A stretch of 64,000 nt of DNA from Anderseniella sp963787895 (lineage in GTDB: Bacteria > Pseudomonadota > Alphaproteobacteria > Rhizobiales > Aestuariivirgaceae), in NCBI GenBank assembly GCA_963787895.1, contig CAWBEX010000008.1, forward strand, positions 1 through 64,000, in the 5' to 3' direction. A program made the translations under genes and the position numbers. Within the stretch, counting starts at the first letter, position 1. The number at the start of each line of letters is the position of its first letter. The notes under the pieces are model-generated. The model saw nothing but the letters and a program-made list of their open reading frames with translations, had not been told where the DNA came from and did not search any database. Of the stretch, positions 42,715-50,521 are shown in pieces.

Positions 42715-43817
42715 CCACGCGCTGCCGCAAGCGCCCTGGGCAACGCCTGTTCAAGCAATTCCAGATCGTCTTCCCGCCCGGCAGATATTCGAATACAGCG
42801 GTTGAGAGGAGCAACACCTGGCATGCGCACGAAAATGCCCTGATCCAGCAGGCTCTCCATGACCTTGCCCGCAAACTCACCATCCTCACCGCAGTCCACC
42901 GCGACAAAGTTGGCAGCTGAAGGCACAACCTCCAGCCCGCATTCATGGGCAATGCGGGTAATCTCGTTTCGCGCCACTTGCACCCGCACTACTACGGTAT
43001 CCAGCCAATCCTGATCTGCCAGCGCAGCCAGCGCGCCTGCCTGTGCAATGCGGTTGACACCGAAATGATTGCGGATCTTGTCAAAGGCCTGAATCATCTT
43101 TGCCTCGCCCATGACATATCCGATACGGCACCCTGCCAGGCCATAGGCTTTGGAGAACGTGCGAAAGCGCAATACCTGCGGATTATGCACATCAAGGTCC
43201 GGCAATGTACCAGCCGGAGCAAACTCGCCATAAGCTTCATCCAGACACAACGCCATGCCTTCGGGAATGTCCTGGATCATTGCTTCAATGTCATTGCCGC
43301 GCCACCACGTACCCATCGGGTTATCAGGATTGGCAAGGTAAATCAGTTTTGTGCTTTCACGCCTGGCAAGCGCTATCAGCGAAGCAGGGTCCTCACGATC
43401 AGCGACATAGGGTACCGACACAATCTCACCACCGGCACCGGTCACCTGGTAATTGAACGTGGGGTAGGCTCCGGTTGAAGTTGCCACTTTGTCGCCCGGC
43501 TCAACGAACAGCCGGGCTGTAACTCCGAACAATCCGTCAATGCCTTCGCCAACTAGGATATTGTCCGGCGATACACCATGATAAGCGGCCAGCGCCTGTT
43601 TCAGATCGTGGTTTTCCGGGTCACAATACTTCCATGCCTGCTCAGCTTCAGCCTTCATTGCATCCATGACTTTTTGCGACGGACCAAACACGCTCTCATT
43701 TGCGCCAATGCGAGCCTTGAAGGCCTTTTCACGGGCACGTTCCTGCGCTTCCGGCCCGACAAACGGCACCGTGGACGGCAAATCAGCAACGACGGAGGAC
43801 AAGGGCGGACGCATCAT
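42711..43817 (-). CDS. HisC-like pyridoxal-phosphate aminotransferase
   Basis: Class I/II aminotransferase of 368 residues. GANESVFGPSQKVMDAMKAE, ILVGEGIDGLFGVTARLF, YLANPDNPMGTW, CLDEAYGEFAP and the PLP lysine in FRTFSKAYGLAGCRIGYVMG. Resembles histidinol-phosphate aminotransferase; without other his genes here and coupled to an EamA exporter, another amino acid substrate is equally likely. ATG at 43817 (or 43814); the longer frame overlaps the divergent acyl-CoA ligase gene. Confidence 0.87.
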   Translation of the reverse strand: MMRPPLSSVVADLPSTVPFVGPEAQERAREKAFKARIGANESVFGPSQKVMDAMKAEAEQAWKYCDPENHDLKQALAAYHGVSPDNILVGEGIDGLFGVTARLFVEPGDKVATSTGAYPTFNYQVTGAGGEIVSVPYVADREDPASLIALARRESTKLIYLANPDNPMGTWWRGNDIEAMIQDIPEGMALCLDEAYGEFAPAGTLPDLDVHNPQVLRFRTFSKAYGLAGCRIGYVMGEAKMIQAFDKIRNHFGVNRIAQAGALAALADQDWLDTVVVRVQVARNEITRIAHECGLEVVPSAANFVAVDCGEDGEFAGKVMESLLDQGIFVRMPGVAPLNRCIRISAGREDDLELLEQALPRALAAARG

Positions 43818-43873
43818 GGCTGTCTGGTTTCCTTTTGTATTGGCACGCACGCAACGATAGTATTGAGCGCACA

Positions 43874-45376
43874 ATGCCACCGTTTTCCGCAATACACCAC
43901 CTGCTCGAACATCGTGCTGCCCATGCGCACAGCGCAACCGCCATTGTGACTGATGAGGGGGGTGAAGTCCGTTTTGGCGAGTGGCTTTCGCACGCCCGGC
44001 ACCTGGCTGACATGTTGCGCGAAGTCGGCGTTCAACCTGGCCACCGGGTGATGCTGGTGGCAGAGAATTGTTTTGCTCTGGCTGCGTCCATCATGGCTGT
44101 GAGCATGATCGGCGCGTGGTCCGTGCCGGTCAACGCCAGGCTGGCAGCAGCAGAAGTGGCACGCATCCGGGCTCATGCCCTGCCGCAGGTCACCCTGTAC
44201 ACTCACACAGTTTCAGCTAATGCAGGCGAACATGCCAAGGCAGCCAATGCAACACAGTTCAACTGTGGGGCGATACGGATGATGATGGCGGTCCACCCCG
44301 CCACAACACCGGAGCGGGAAAACGCCGCCCTGCTGCTCTACACCACCGGCACCACTGGCGACCCCAAGGGTGTCATGTTGAGCCACGCAAACCTGCTGGC
44401 GGCAGGCGAGATGTCAGCGGAGCACAGGGCCATAAAGCTGGATGATCTGGTCTACGGTGTGCTGCCTCTCACCCATGTGTTTGGCTTGTCATCGGTGTTC
44501 ATGGCTGCGCTGTGGGCAGGTGCGGCCATAGAGCTGGTGCCGAGATTTGATACTGCCGCCACATTCACCGCTCTGGAACAGCGTATTTCAGTGTTCCCGG
44601 CAGTGCCGCAGATGCACGCCTTGCTGATGGCGCACGCCAAAGAAAGCGGCCAAACGACGATCAGCACTCACAGGCTCCGGTACATTTCTTCAGGTGGTGC
44701 GCCGCTGGACCTTGCCTGGAAGCAGAAGGTCGAGGCATTTTTCGGACTGCCGCTATACAACGGTTACGGCCTTACCGAAACCACGGCCGGCATAGCGGCC
44801 ACTCATCCGGGGGCGGCAAACGCAGGCACGTCATGCGGCAAGGCGCTGGGGGGCCAGCAATTGCGCATTGACGGCGTCAATGCCGACGCGGTGGGCGAGG
44901 TAGTCGTACGGGGACCCAACATCATGCTCGGCTACTACCGCAACCCGGAAGAAACGGCGAAAGTACTGGACGCTGACGGCTGGTTCAAAACAGGCGACCT
45001 CGGCTATCTGGATGACACGGGCAACCTTTACATTACAGGGCGCAAAAAGGAGCTGATTATCCGGTCTGGTTTCAATGTCTATCCGCTGGAAGTGGAGGCT
45101 GCGTTGAACCAGCACCCCTCAGTCGTACAGGCCGCCGTAATCGGTGTGACGCACAACAGCAATGAAGACATCGTGGCATTTGTTCAGCCGCTTGCCGGAA
45201 CCACATTGACGCCTGATACCCTCAAGGCGCACCTGGCCGACGGGCTTGCAGCTTACAAGCACCCCAATCGCTGGATCATCGCGCCCAACCTGCCCGCAGC
45301 CCCGTCCGGCAAGATACTCAAGGCCAGGTTGAGGGCGGTCTTTGCAGACCAGCTGTCATCATTTGACCGTAACTGA
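43874..45376 (+). CDS. acyl-CoA ligase (AMP-forming)
   Basis: ANL superfamily, 500 residues. P-loop LLYTTGTTGDPKGVMLSHAN (near 160), YISSGGAPLD, NGYGLTETTAG (A5), TGDLGYLDDTGNLYITGRKK (A7/A8 hinge) and the catalytic Lys in APSGKILKARLR (A10). Activates a carboxylic acid as the CoA thioester, presumably feeding the beta-oxidation operon on the other strand, whose last gene it overlaps tail to tail by 18 bases. Chain or ring substrate is not readable. Start ATG 43874 is 56 bases from the divergent HisC-like gene. Confidence 0.9.
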   Translation: MPPFSAIHHLLEHRAAHAHSATAIVTDEGGEVRFGEWLSHARHLADMLREVGVQPGHRVMLVAENCFALAASIMAVSMIGAWSVPVNARLAAAEVARIRAHALPQVTLYTHTVSANAGEHAKAANATQFNCGAIRMMMAVHPATTPERENAALLLYTTGTTGDPKGVMLSHANLLAAGEMSAEHRAIKLDDLVYGVLPLTHVFGLSSVFMAALWAGAAIELVPRFDTAATFTALEQRISVFPAVPQMHALLMAHAKESGQTTISTHRLRYISSGGAPLDLAWKQKVEAFFGLPLYNGYGLTETTAGIAATHPGAANAGTSCGKALGGQQLRIDGVNADAVGEVVVRGPNIMLGYYRNPEETAKVLDADGWFKTGDLGYLDDTGNLYITGRKKELIIRSGFNVYPLEVEAALNQHPSVVQAAVIGVTHNSNEDIVAFVQPLAGTTLTPDTLKAHLADGLAAYKHPNRWIIAPNLPAAPSGKILKARLRAVFADQLSSFDRN

Positions 45377-46342
45377 GTTGAGCCGTTTCAATGCTGCTTC
45401 TGCCTCGTCAGCGATGCGTTGAACTATCGCTGACATCGGCTCGATCCGGTCCGCGAAGGCAAGAGCATGCCCCGCTGACAACAGGCCCTTTGTCCAATCC
45501 CCGGTCTCATAGGCCTGGCGTCCGATCTTGCCGGAAACCAGATGCATCATGTCCGCAATGGTGATGTCTGGTTTTTCACGCTCAAGCTTCAGCAATGCCT
45601 CTGTGGTTTCATTTCGCAATGAGCGGATAGTGTTGCGTACAGATGACATGGTGAGCTCGGTATCGCGTTCCGTAGCTGCAACCAGCTTGTCCTTGATGTT
45701 GTCATGAGTGTCTACTTCTTCAGCTACCAGCAACCGCGTGCCCATGATCACACCAGATGCCCCCATTGCCAGGGCAGCGACCAGTTGCGATCCGGTGCCT
45801 ATGCCACCGCCGATGACGAAAGGTATAGTGAGTTCCCGATCTGCCAGCGCCGCATTGACGATGGAACCGATCATGTCCATGCCCGGGTGCCCGCCACATT
45901 CCACGCCGACCACCGCCACCATGTCGACACCGATGGATTGCGCCTTCACCGCATACCGCACAGCTGGCACCTTGTGCATGACATGGATGCCAGCGTCCTT
46001 CAGGATTGGCAGAAATTCTTCCGGGTTGCGGCCCGAAGTTTCCACGAACCTGACACCCTCATCCGCGATAAGCCGGAAGACGTCTGCGGTCCTTTCGCCC
46101 GAAACCAGCTTGGGCAGCATCGACACATTGACCCCGAACGGAAGTTCACCACACAGTTCACGCGCCTTCCTGATCTGCGCACGCAGATCATCCGGTTCAG
46201 GAAACGTTGCTGCAGTAATGAAACTTACTATCCCGGCTCTCGCGCAACTTGCGACATAACCGGCGTCGGCCAGCCACATAAGTCCCCCCGCAATAACCGG
46301 CAGGCGCGTGCCATAGGTTCTGGTAACCGCGGTAGTGAACAT
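45359..46342 (-). CDS. nitronate monooxygenase-like flavoprotein
   Basis: FMN TIM-barrel protein of 327 residues: start TTAVTRTYGTRLPVIAGGLMW, LPFGVNVSMLPK, VGVECGGHPGMD with the catalytic-type His, FVIGGGIGTGSQLVAALAMG and GVIMGTRLLVAEEVDTHDN (phosphate binding). NMO/2-nitropropane dioxygenase family, which also includes enoyl reductases; in an acyl-CoA degradation operon, reduction of an unsaturated acyl-CoA is plausible. ATG at 46342 overlaps the upstream hydratase stop (TGATG). Its 3-prime end overlaps the convergent acyl-CoA ligase by 18 bases. Confidence 0.88.
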   Translation of the reverse strand: MFTTAVTRTYGTRLPVIAGGLMWLADAGYVASCARAGIVSFITAATFPEPDDLRAQIRKARELCGELPFGVNVSMLPKLVSGERTADVFRLIADEGVRFVETSGRNPEEFLPILKDAGIHVMHKVPAVRYAVKAQSIGVDMVAVVGVECGGHPGMDMIGSIVNAALADRELTIPFVIGGGIGTGSQLVAALAMGASGVIMGTRLLVAEEVDTHDNIKDKLVAATERDTELTMSSVRNTIRSLRNETTEALLKLEREKPDITIADMMHLVSGKIGRQAYETGDWTKGLLSAGHALAFADRIEPMSAIVQRIADEAEAALKRLNSVTVK

Positions 46343-47121
46343 CAACGCGGCCACACAGGTTTGCGCTTGGCTCTGAACGCCGCAATGCCTTCCTTCACCT
46401 CTTTTCCACCAAAGGCACGGGCGATGCTTTCCGCCTCAGCCTCAAGCTGGCCCTCCAGGTCAGGGTGAGCCGCCCGGTTGACCAGAGCCTTGATGCTGCC
46501 GACAGACCCGGCAGGGCTATCTGCAACTCGCATTGCCAGCTCATGCGCGGTTTCAACCGCATTGCCCGGCCTGGCCAAGTGGTTTATCAGGCCCGCCGCT
46601 GCAAGTTTCTCTACCGGCACTCGCTCGCCGGTCAGCAACATCTCCATCGCCATGTGGCGCGGCAGCGCATTGAGCAGGAAATCGGTCATGCCCCCGTCAG
46701 GCGACAGGCCGATCTTCACGTAGGCAGATGAAACGAACGCGTCACGAGCCGCAACGATCATGTCGCACGCGAGCATCAACGAAAATCCGGCTCCTGCTGC
46801 CCCGCCTTCAACTGCTGCAATCACCGGCACCGGCGTATCCCGGATCGAACGGACCATCCGATTGAGCCGCTCAACACCGTCTCGCCTGTTGTCAGCTGGC
46901 CCGCCGGCACGTTGTTCAAGCCCATCCATGTCACCGCCCGCACAAAAGAACCCGTCAGCACCTGACAACACAACCGCGCCCGCACCCTTGCCCGCCGCTC
47001 CCAGCATGGCAGCTGCAAACTGGTCGTGCACAGTCATCGACAAGGCGTTGCGTTTGCCCGGATTGCACAGCACCACGTGCAACACCCGGTCTTTCAGCTC
47101 GATCTTGAGACTTTCACTCAT
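46342..47121 (-). CDS. enoyl-CoA hydratase/isomerase
   Basis: Crotonase-fold protein of 259 residues. NPGKRNALSMTVHDQF, oxyanion hole GADGFFCAGGDMDGLEQ, IAAVEGGAAGAGFSLMLACD and VSSAYVKIGLSPDGGMTDFLLNALP, where Asp replaces the second catalytic Glu, as in isomerase or PaaG-like members. Overlaps both neighbours (ATGA with the acyl-CoA dehydrogenase, TGATG with the flavoprotein gene), so it is part of a tightly coupled beta-oxidation operon. Confidence 0.9.
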   Translation of the reverse strand: MSESLKIELKDRVLHVVLCNPGKRNALSMTVHDQFAAAMLGAAGKGAGAVVLSGADGFFCAGGDMDGLEQRAGGPADNRRDGVERLNRMVRSIRDTPVPVIAAVEGGAAGAGFSLMLACDMIVAARDAFVSSAYVKIGLSPDGGMTDFLLNALPRHMAMEMLLTGERVPVEKLAAAGLINHLARPGNAVETAHELAMRVADSPAGSVGSIKALVNRAAHPDLEGQLEAEAESIARAFGGKEVKEGIAAFRAKRKPVWPR

Positions 47122-48137
47122 GTCTCTGCCTCCCCCGCTTCTGCTTCCGCAAACCTTGCAAGGTGCCAGTCGGCGTCACCCAATTGGTGGTCCAGCATGA
47201 TAAGTCGCCTGACATACCTGCCAAGGTCATAGTCTTGTGTCATGGCAATGCCACCATGCAGCTGGATGGCCTCCTCCGCCACCAGGCGCCCCACTTCACC
47301 TGTTTGATACTTCAGCGCATGCAGTTCCGGCGTCAATCTTCCACCAGTTTGATCAAAGGCAGCAGCCGCATTGATTACACTGGAACGAACCTGCTCGATT
47401 GCCATGGACATATCTGCGAGCCGATGCTGCAGCACCTGAAATTCCGCCAAAGCCTTGCCGAATTGTTTGCGTTGCTTCATGTAGTCGATGGTCATGTCAC
47501 GCGCAGCATCCATCAGGCCAAGCGCTTCCGCGCCCAGCGCCAGCAACCCGACCGCTATCAGCTTGTCCGGATTGATGTCGATAAGCGAACCTGCTGCCGC
47601 ATCGAGCGTCACAATGCCAACCTTTCCGCCATTCATCGCGTCAACGCACTGCAACGTCAAACCAGCAGATCCGGCTGGAACATGAACTACCACCTGCTCG
47701 CCATCCAGCATTGCGGAAACCAGAAATGAGGCAGCCGTATCTGCGTCCGGCACAGTGGATTTCACCCCCGAAACCCTCAACTGCCCGCCATCGTTTTGCG
47801 CACATGTTTCGCACCAGCGGTGATCATAGCGGCCAGCCTGCTCAAACAGCGCCGGAGCAACAATCTTGCCCGCGAGCAAATCGTCAGTCAGGCCCGGGCA
47901 AGCTGAAGCCATTGCACACGACAAGGCTGGCGAGGCGGCGCCCGCCCTGCCTAACTCTTCAAATACCAGCGCAACATCTCTTGCTGCACCACCAACACCA
48001 CCGCTGGTCTCAGGAAGGAACGCGCTAACAACACCAAGTTCTGACAGCGCGCCCCAGGATGGCTGCCCGGCATCTGCCAGGAATCGCCGCAAACTGTCGG
48101 CCATTGCCTGCTGTTCGGATGTAAGGGAGAAATTCAC
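47118..48137 (-). CDS. acyl-CoA dehydrogenase, shorter subunit of a pair
   Basis: 339 residues, shorter than a typical acyl-CoA dehydrogenase (380-400). N-terminal helical domain is abbreviated (FSLTSEQQAMADSLRRFLAD), middle strand domain poorly conserved, C-terminal helices better kept: MKQRKQFGKALAEFQVLQHR and EAIQLHGGIAMTQDYDLGRYVRR. Pairs with the longer dehydrogenase gene 6 bases upstream, an arrangement like the heteromeric enzymes of steroid side-chain degradation (known in actinobacteria), where the two subunits share active sites. A functional partner role is inferred. Confidence 0.87.
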   Translation of the reverse strand: MNFSLTSEQQAMADSLRRFLADAGQPSWGALSELGVVSAFLPETSGGVGGAARDVALVFEELGRAGAASPALSCAMASACPGLTDDLLAGKIVAPALFEQAGRYDHRWCETCAQNDGGQLRVSGVKSTVPDADTAASFLVSAMLDGEQVVVHVPAGSAGLTLQCVDAMNGGKVGIVTLDAAAGSLIDINPDKLIAVGLLALGAEALGLMDAARDMTIDYMKQRKQFGKALAEFQVLQHRLADMSMAIEQVRSSVINAAAAFDQTGGRLTPELHALKYQTGEVGRLVAEEAIQLHGGIAMTQDYDLGRYVRRLIMLDHQLGDADWHLARFAEAEAGEAET

Positions 48138-48143
48138 GGCCGC

Positions 48144-49340
48144 TCAGTCCGCAAGCAGTTCGCGTGCGATCAGCGTACGTTGAACTTCATTGGACCCGCC
48201 ATAAATCGAAAGCTTGCGATTGTTGAAATAGGTCTGCGCTGCCCAGCGCGCACTGTCATGACCTGGAAAAACCTCATTGTATCCTTCATCCAGCGCCTCA
48301 GACTGAAACGGCATGGCCATCGGGCCGAGCACCCGGCGTGTAAGGTCAGTAATCTCCTGCCTCATCTGGGTGCCCAGCACTTTCAGCATCGAACTCTCCA
48401 CCCCTGGCGCTCCTCCTGCCTCCACACTTGCAATGACCCGCAACGTTGTGGTGCGAAGTGAGCGCAGCGCGATGGCTGCCCGCGCCATCCGTGCAGCAAA
48501 CAACGGGTCAACCGACATTGGCTTACCAGCCTGCATGACCTCGTGTGCCAACTCGTTGACATGCGCAAGCGCGGCTTCGGCAAACCCAACCCCGGCAATG
48601 TTGGTGCGCTCATGGGTCAGCAGGTATTTGGCATAGGTCCAGCCTTTATTCTCCTCGCCCACAAGGTTCGCATCCGGCACTTTGACATCAGTGAAGAACA
48701 CCTCGTTGACCTCGTGCGTGCCCTCCAGCAGGCGAACCGGCCGAACTTCAACACCTGGAGTGCGCATGTCGATGAGCAGAAAGGAAATGCCTTCTTGCGG
48801 TTTGCCTTGGCTGGAGGTGCGCACAAGGCAGAAAATGTGCGTGGCGTGCTGGCCAAGCGTGGTCCATGCTTTCTGGCCATTGACGATGTAATGATCGCCT
48901 TCACGCACTGCGCTGCATTTCAGCGAGGCAAGATCAGACCCGGCATTGGGCTCGGAATAGCCCTGGCACCACCAGTCATCGCCATTCAAAATCCGCGGCA
49001 GGTAATGCGCCTGCTGTTTTTCAGTGCCATACTTCATCAGCACCGGCCCCAGCATGGTGATGCCAAACGGCACAATTCGCGGCGCATGCGCCAAGCAGCA
49101 TTCCTCCTCGAAAATGAACCTCTGCGCCGCGTTCCAGCCAGTGCCCCCGTGCTGCTTGGGCCAGGATGCAGCCAGCCAGCCCTGTTGGTTCAAGATGGTG
49201 TGCCAGTCCTGCATGTCCTGTTTGGTCAGGCGCAAATGGCGACGCACCTTGTCAGACAGGCGCGGAGGCAGCTTGTCCTCAAGGAACGCGCGAACCTCGC
49301 CGCGAAACACTGACTCAGAATGGTCGTCGAACAATTGCAT
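48144..49340 (-). CDS. acyl-CoA dehydrogenase, longer subunit of a pair
   Basis: 398 residues. FRGEVRAFLEDKLPPRLSDK start, CQGYSEPNAGSDLASLKCSA (flavin/substrate loop), FTDVKVPDANLVGEENKGW, and YGGSNEVQRTLIARELL near the end. At the usual YEGT catalytic position it has YGGS, so the base must come from elsewhere or the partner subunit. ATG at 49340 overlaps the thiolase stop. Probably forms a heteromer with the next gene product, passing electrons to an electron-transfer flavoprotein. Confidence 0.9.
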   Translation of the reverse strand: MQLFDDHSESVFRGEVRAFLEDKLPPRLSDKVRRHLRLTKQDMQDWHTILNQQGWLAASWPKQHGGTGWNAAQRFIFEEECCLAHAPRIVPFGITMLGPVLMKYGTEKQQAHYLPRILNGDDWWCQGYSEPNAGSDLASLKCSAVREGDHYIVNGQKAWTTLGQHATHIFCLVRTSSQGKPQEGISFLLIDMRTPGVEVRPVRLLEGTHEVNEVFFTDVKVPDANLVGEENKGWTYAKYLLTHERTNIAGVGFAEAALAHVNELAHEVMQAGKPMSVDPLFAARMARAAIALRSLRTTTLRVIASVEAGGAPGVESSMLKVLGTQMRQEITDLTRRVLGPMAMPFQSEALDEGYNEVFPGHDSARWAAQTYFNNRKLSIYGGSNEVQRTLIARELLAD

Positions 49341-50521
49341 CAAAAAATCTCGATCAGACCAGCCGCACCCTGTCCACCGCCAATGCACATGGTGACTACC
49401 GTCTTTTTTGCGCCACGGCGTTTGCCTTCCAGCAGCACATGGCCAACCTGGCGTGCACCGGTCATCCCATAAGGATGGCCAATAGCAATGGAGCCGCCAT
49501 TGACGTTGAGAATGTCATCTGGAATGCCCAACTTGTCGCGGCAGTACAGCACCTGACTGGCAAACGCTTCGTTCAATTCCCACAGATCAATATCGTCCAT
49601 CTTGTGACCGGTGCGGTCCAGCAGTCTCGGCACAGCGAACACCGGTCCAATACCCATTTCATCTGGTTCACAACCCGCCACAGTAAAACCAAGAAAGGCA
49701 CCAAGAGGTTCAAGCCCCGCCTTCTCGGCAGCCTTAGCTTCCATCAGCACGAGGGCCGCTGCGCCGTCGGACAATTGAGAGGCATTGCCTGCAGTGATGA
49801 ACTTTCCTTCACCGCGCACCGGCTGAAGCCCTTGCAGACCTTCCAGTGTTGTTGACGCACGGTTGCACTCATCACTCGCGATGGTCACCTCATGGGTGGA
49901 GATATTTCCGGACTCCTTATCCTTCACGCCCATTGTGGTGGTTACCGGAATGATTTCATCAGCAAACCTGCCGGCCGCTTGCGCCTCGGCAGTTCGCAGC
50001 TGACTGGCAAGCGCGTACTCATCCTGCCGCTCGCGCGAAACGCCATACCGGCTTGCCACATTGTCGGCGGTGTCTATCATCGCCATATAGATTTCAGGCT
50101 TGTGTTCATCGAGCCAGGACTCGCGCGAAGCCCCTTGAGAAGCTGCATCCTGCACCATTGAGATAGACTCAAGACCACCGGCAAGAATGGCTGGCGAGCC
50201 TTCTTCGGTAATGCGATGAGCCGCTAATGCAAGCGCCTGCAGGCCCGATGAGCAGAACCGGTTGATCGTCATGCCACAGGTGGTGACCGGCAATCCGGCC
50301 CGGATGGCAATCTGGCGGGCAATGTTTGAGCCTGTCGCTCCTTCGGGGAAACCACATCCCATGATGCAGTCTTCAATCAGCGCCGGGTCCACGCCAGAAC
50401 GCTCAACAGCGGCTCGTGCCGCCGCCCCACCCATGGTCGCACCATGGGTCATGTTGAATGACCCGCGAAACGCTTTGCCGATGCCAGTGCGGGCTGTCGA
50501 AACGATAACGGCTTGTCGCAT
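49340..50521 (-). CDS. acetyl-CoA acyltransferase (thiolase)
   Basis: Cleaves 3-ketoacyl-CoA with CoA. 393 residues with all thiolase residues: nucleophile Cys in TINRFCSSGLQALALA (near 88), NVNGGSIAIGHPYGMTGARQ with the catalytic His, and CIGGGQGAAGLIEIF with the second Cys at the C-terminus. ATG at 50521 overlaps the FadJ-like stop as TGATG; a TTG one codon earlier is possible. Last step of the beta-oxidation set. Confidence 0.95.
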   Translation of the reverse strand: MRQAVIVSTARTGIGKAFRGSFNMTHGATMGGAAARAAVERSGVDPALIEDCIMGCGFPEGATGSNIARQIAIRAGLPVTTCGMTINRFCSSGLQALALAAHRITEEGSPAILAGGLESISMVQDAASQGASRESWLDEHKPEIYMAMIDTADNVASRYGVSRERQDEYALASQLRTAEAQAAGRFADEIIPVTTTMGVKDKESGNISTHEVTIASDECNRASTTLEGLQGLQPVRGEGKFITAGNASQLSDGAAALVLMEAKAAEKAGLEPLGAFLGFTVAGCEPDEMGIGPVFAVPRLLDRTGHKMDDIDLWELNEAFASQVLYCRDKLGIPDDILNVNGGSIAIGHPYGMTGARQVGHVLLEGKRRGAKKTVVTMCIGGGQGAAGLIEIF

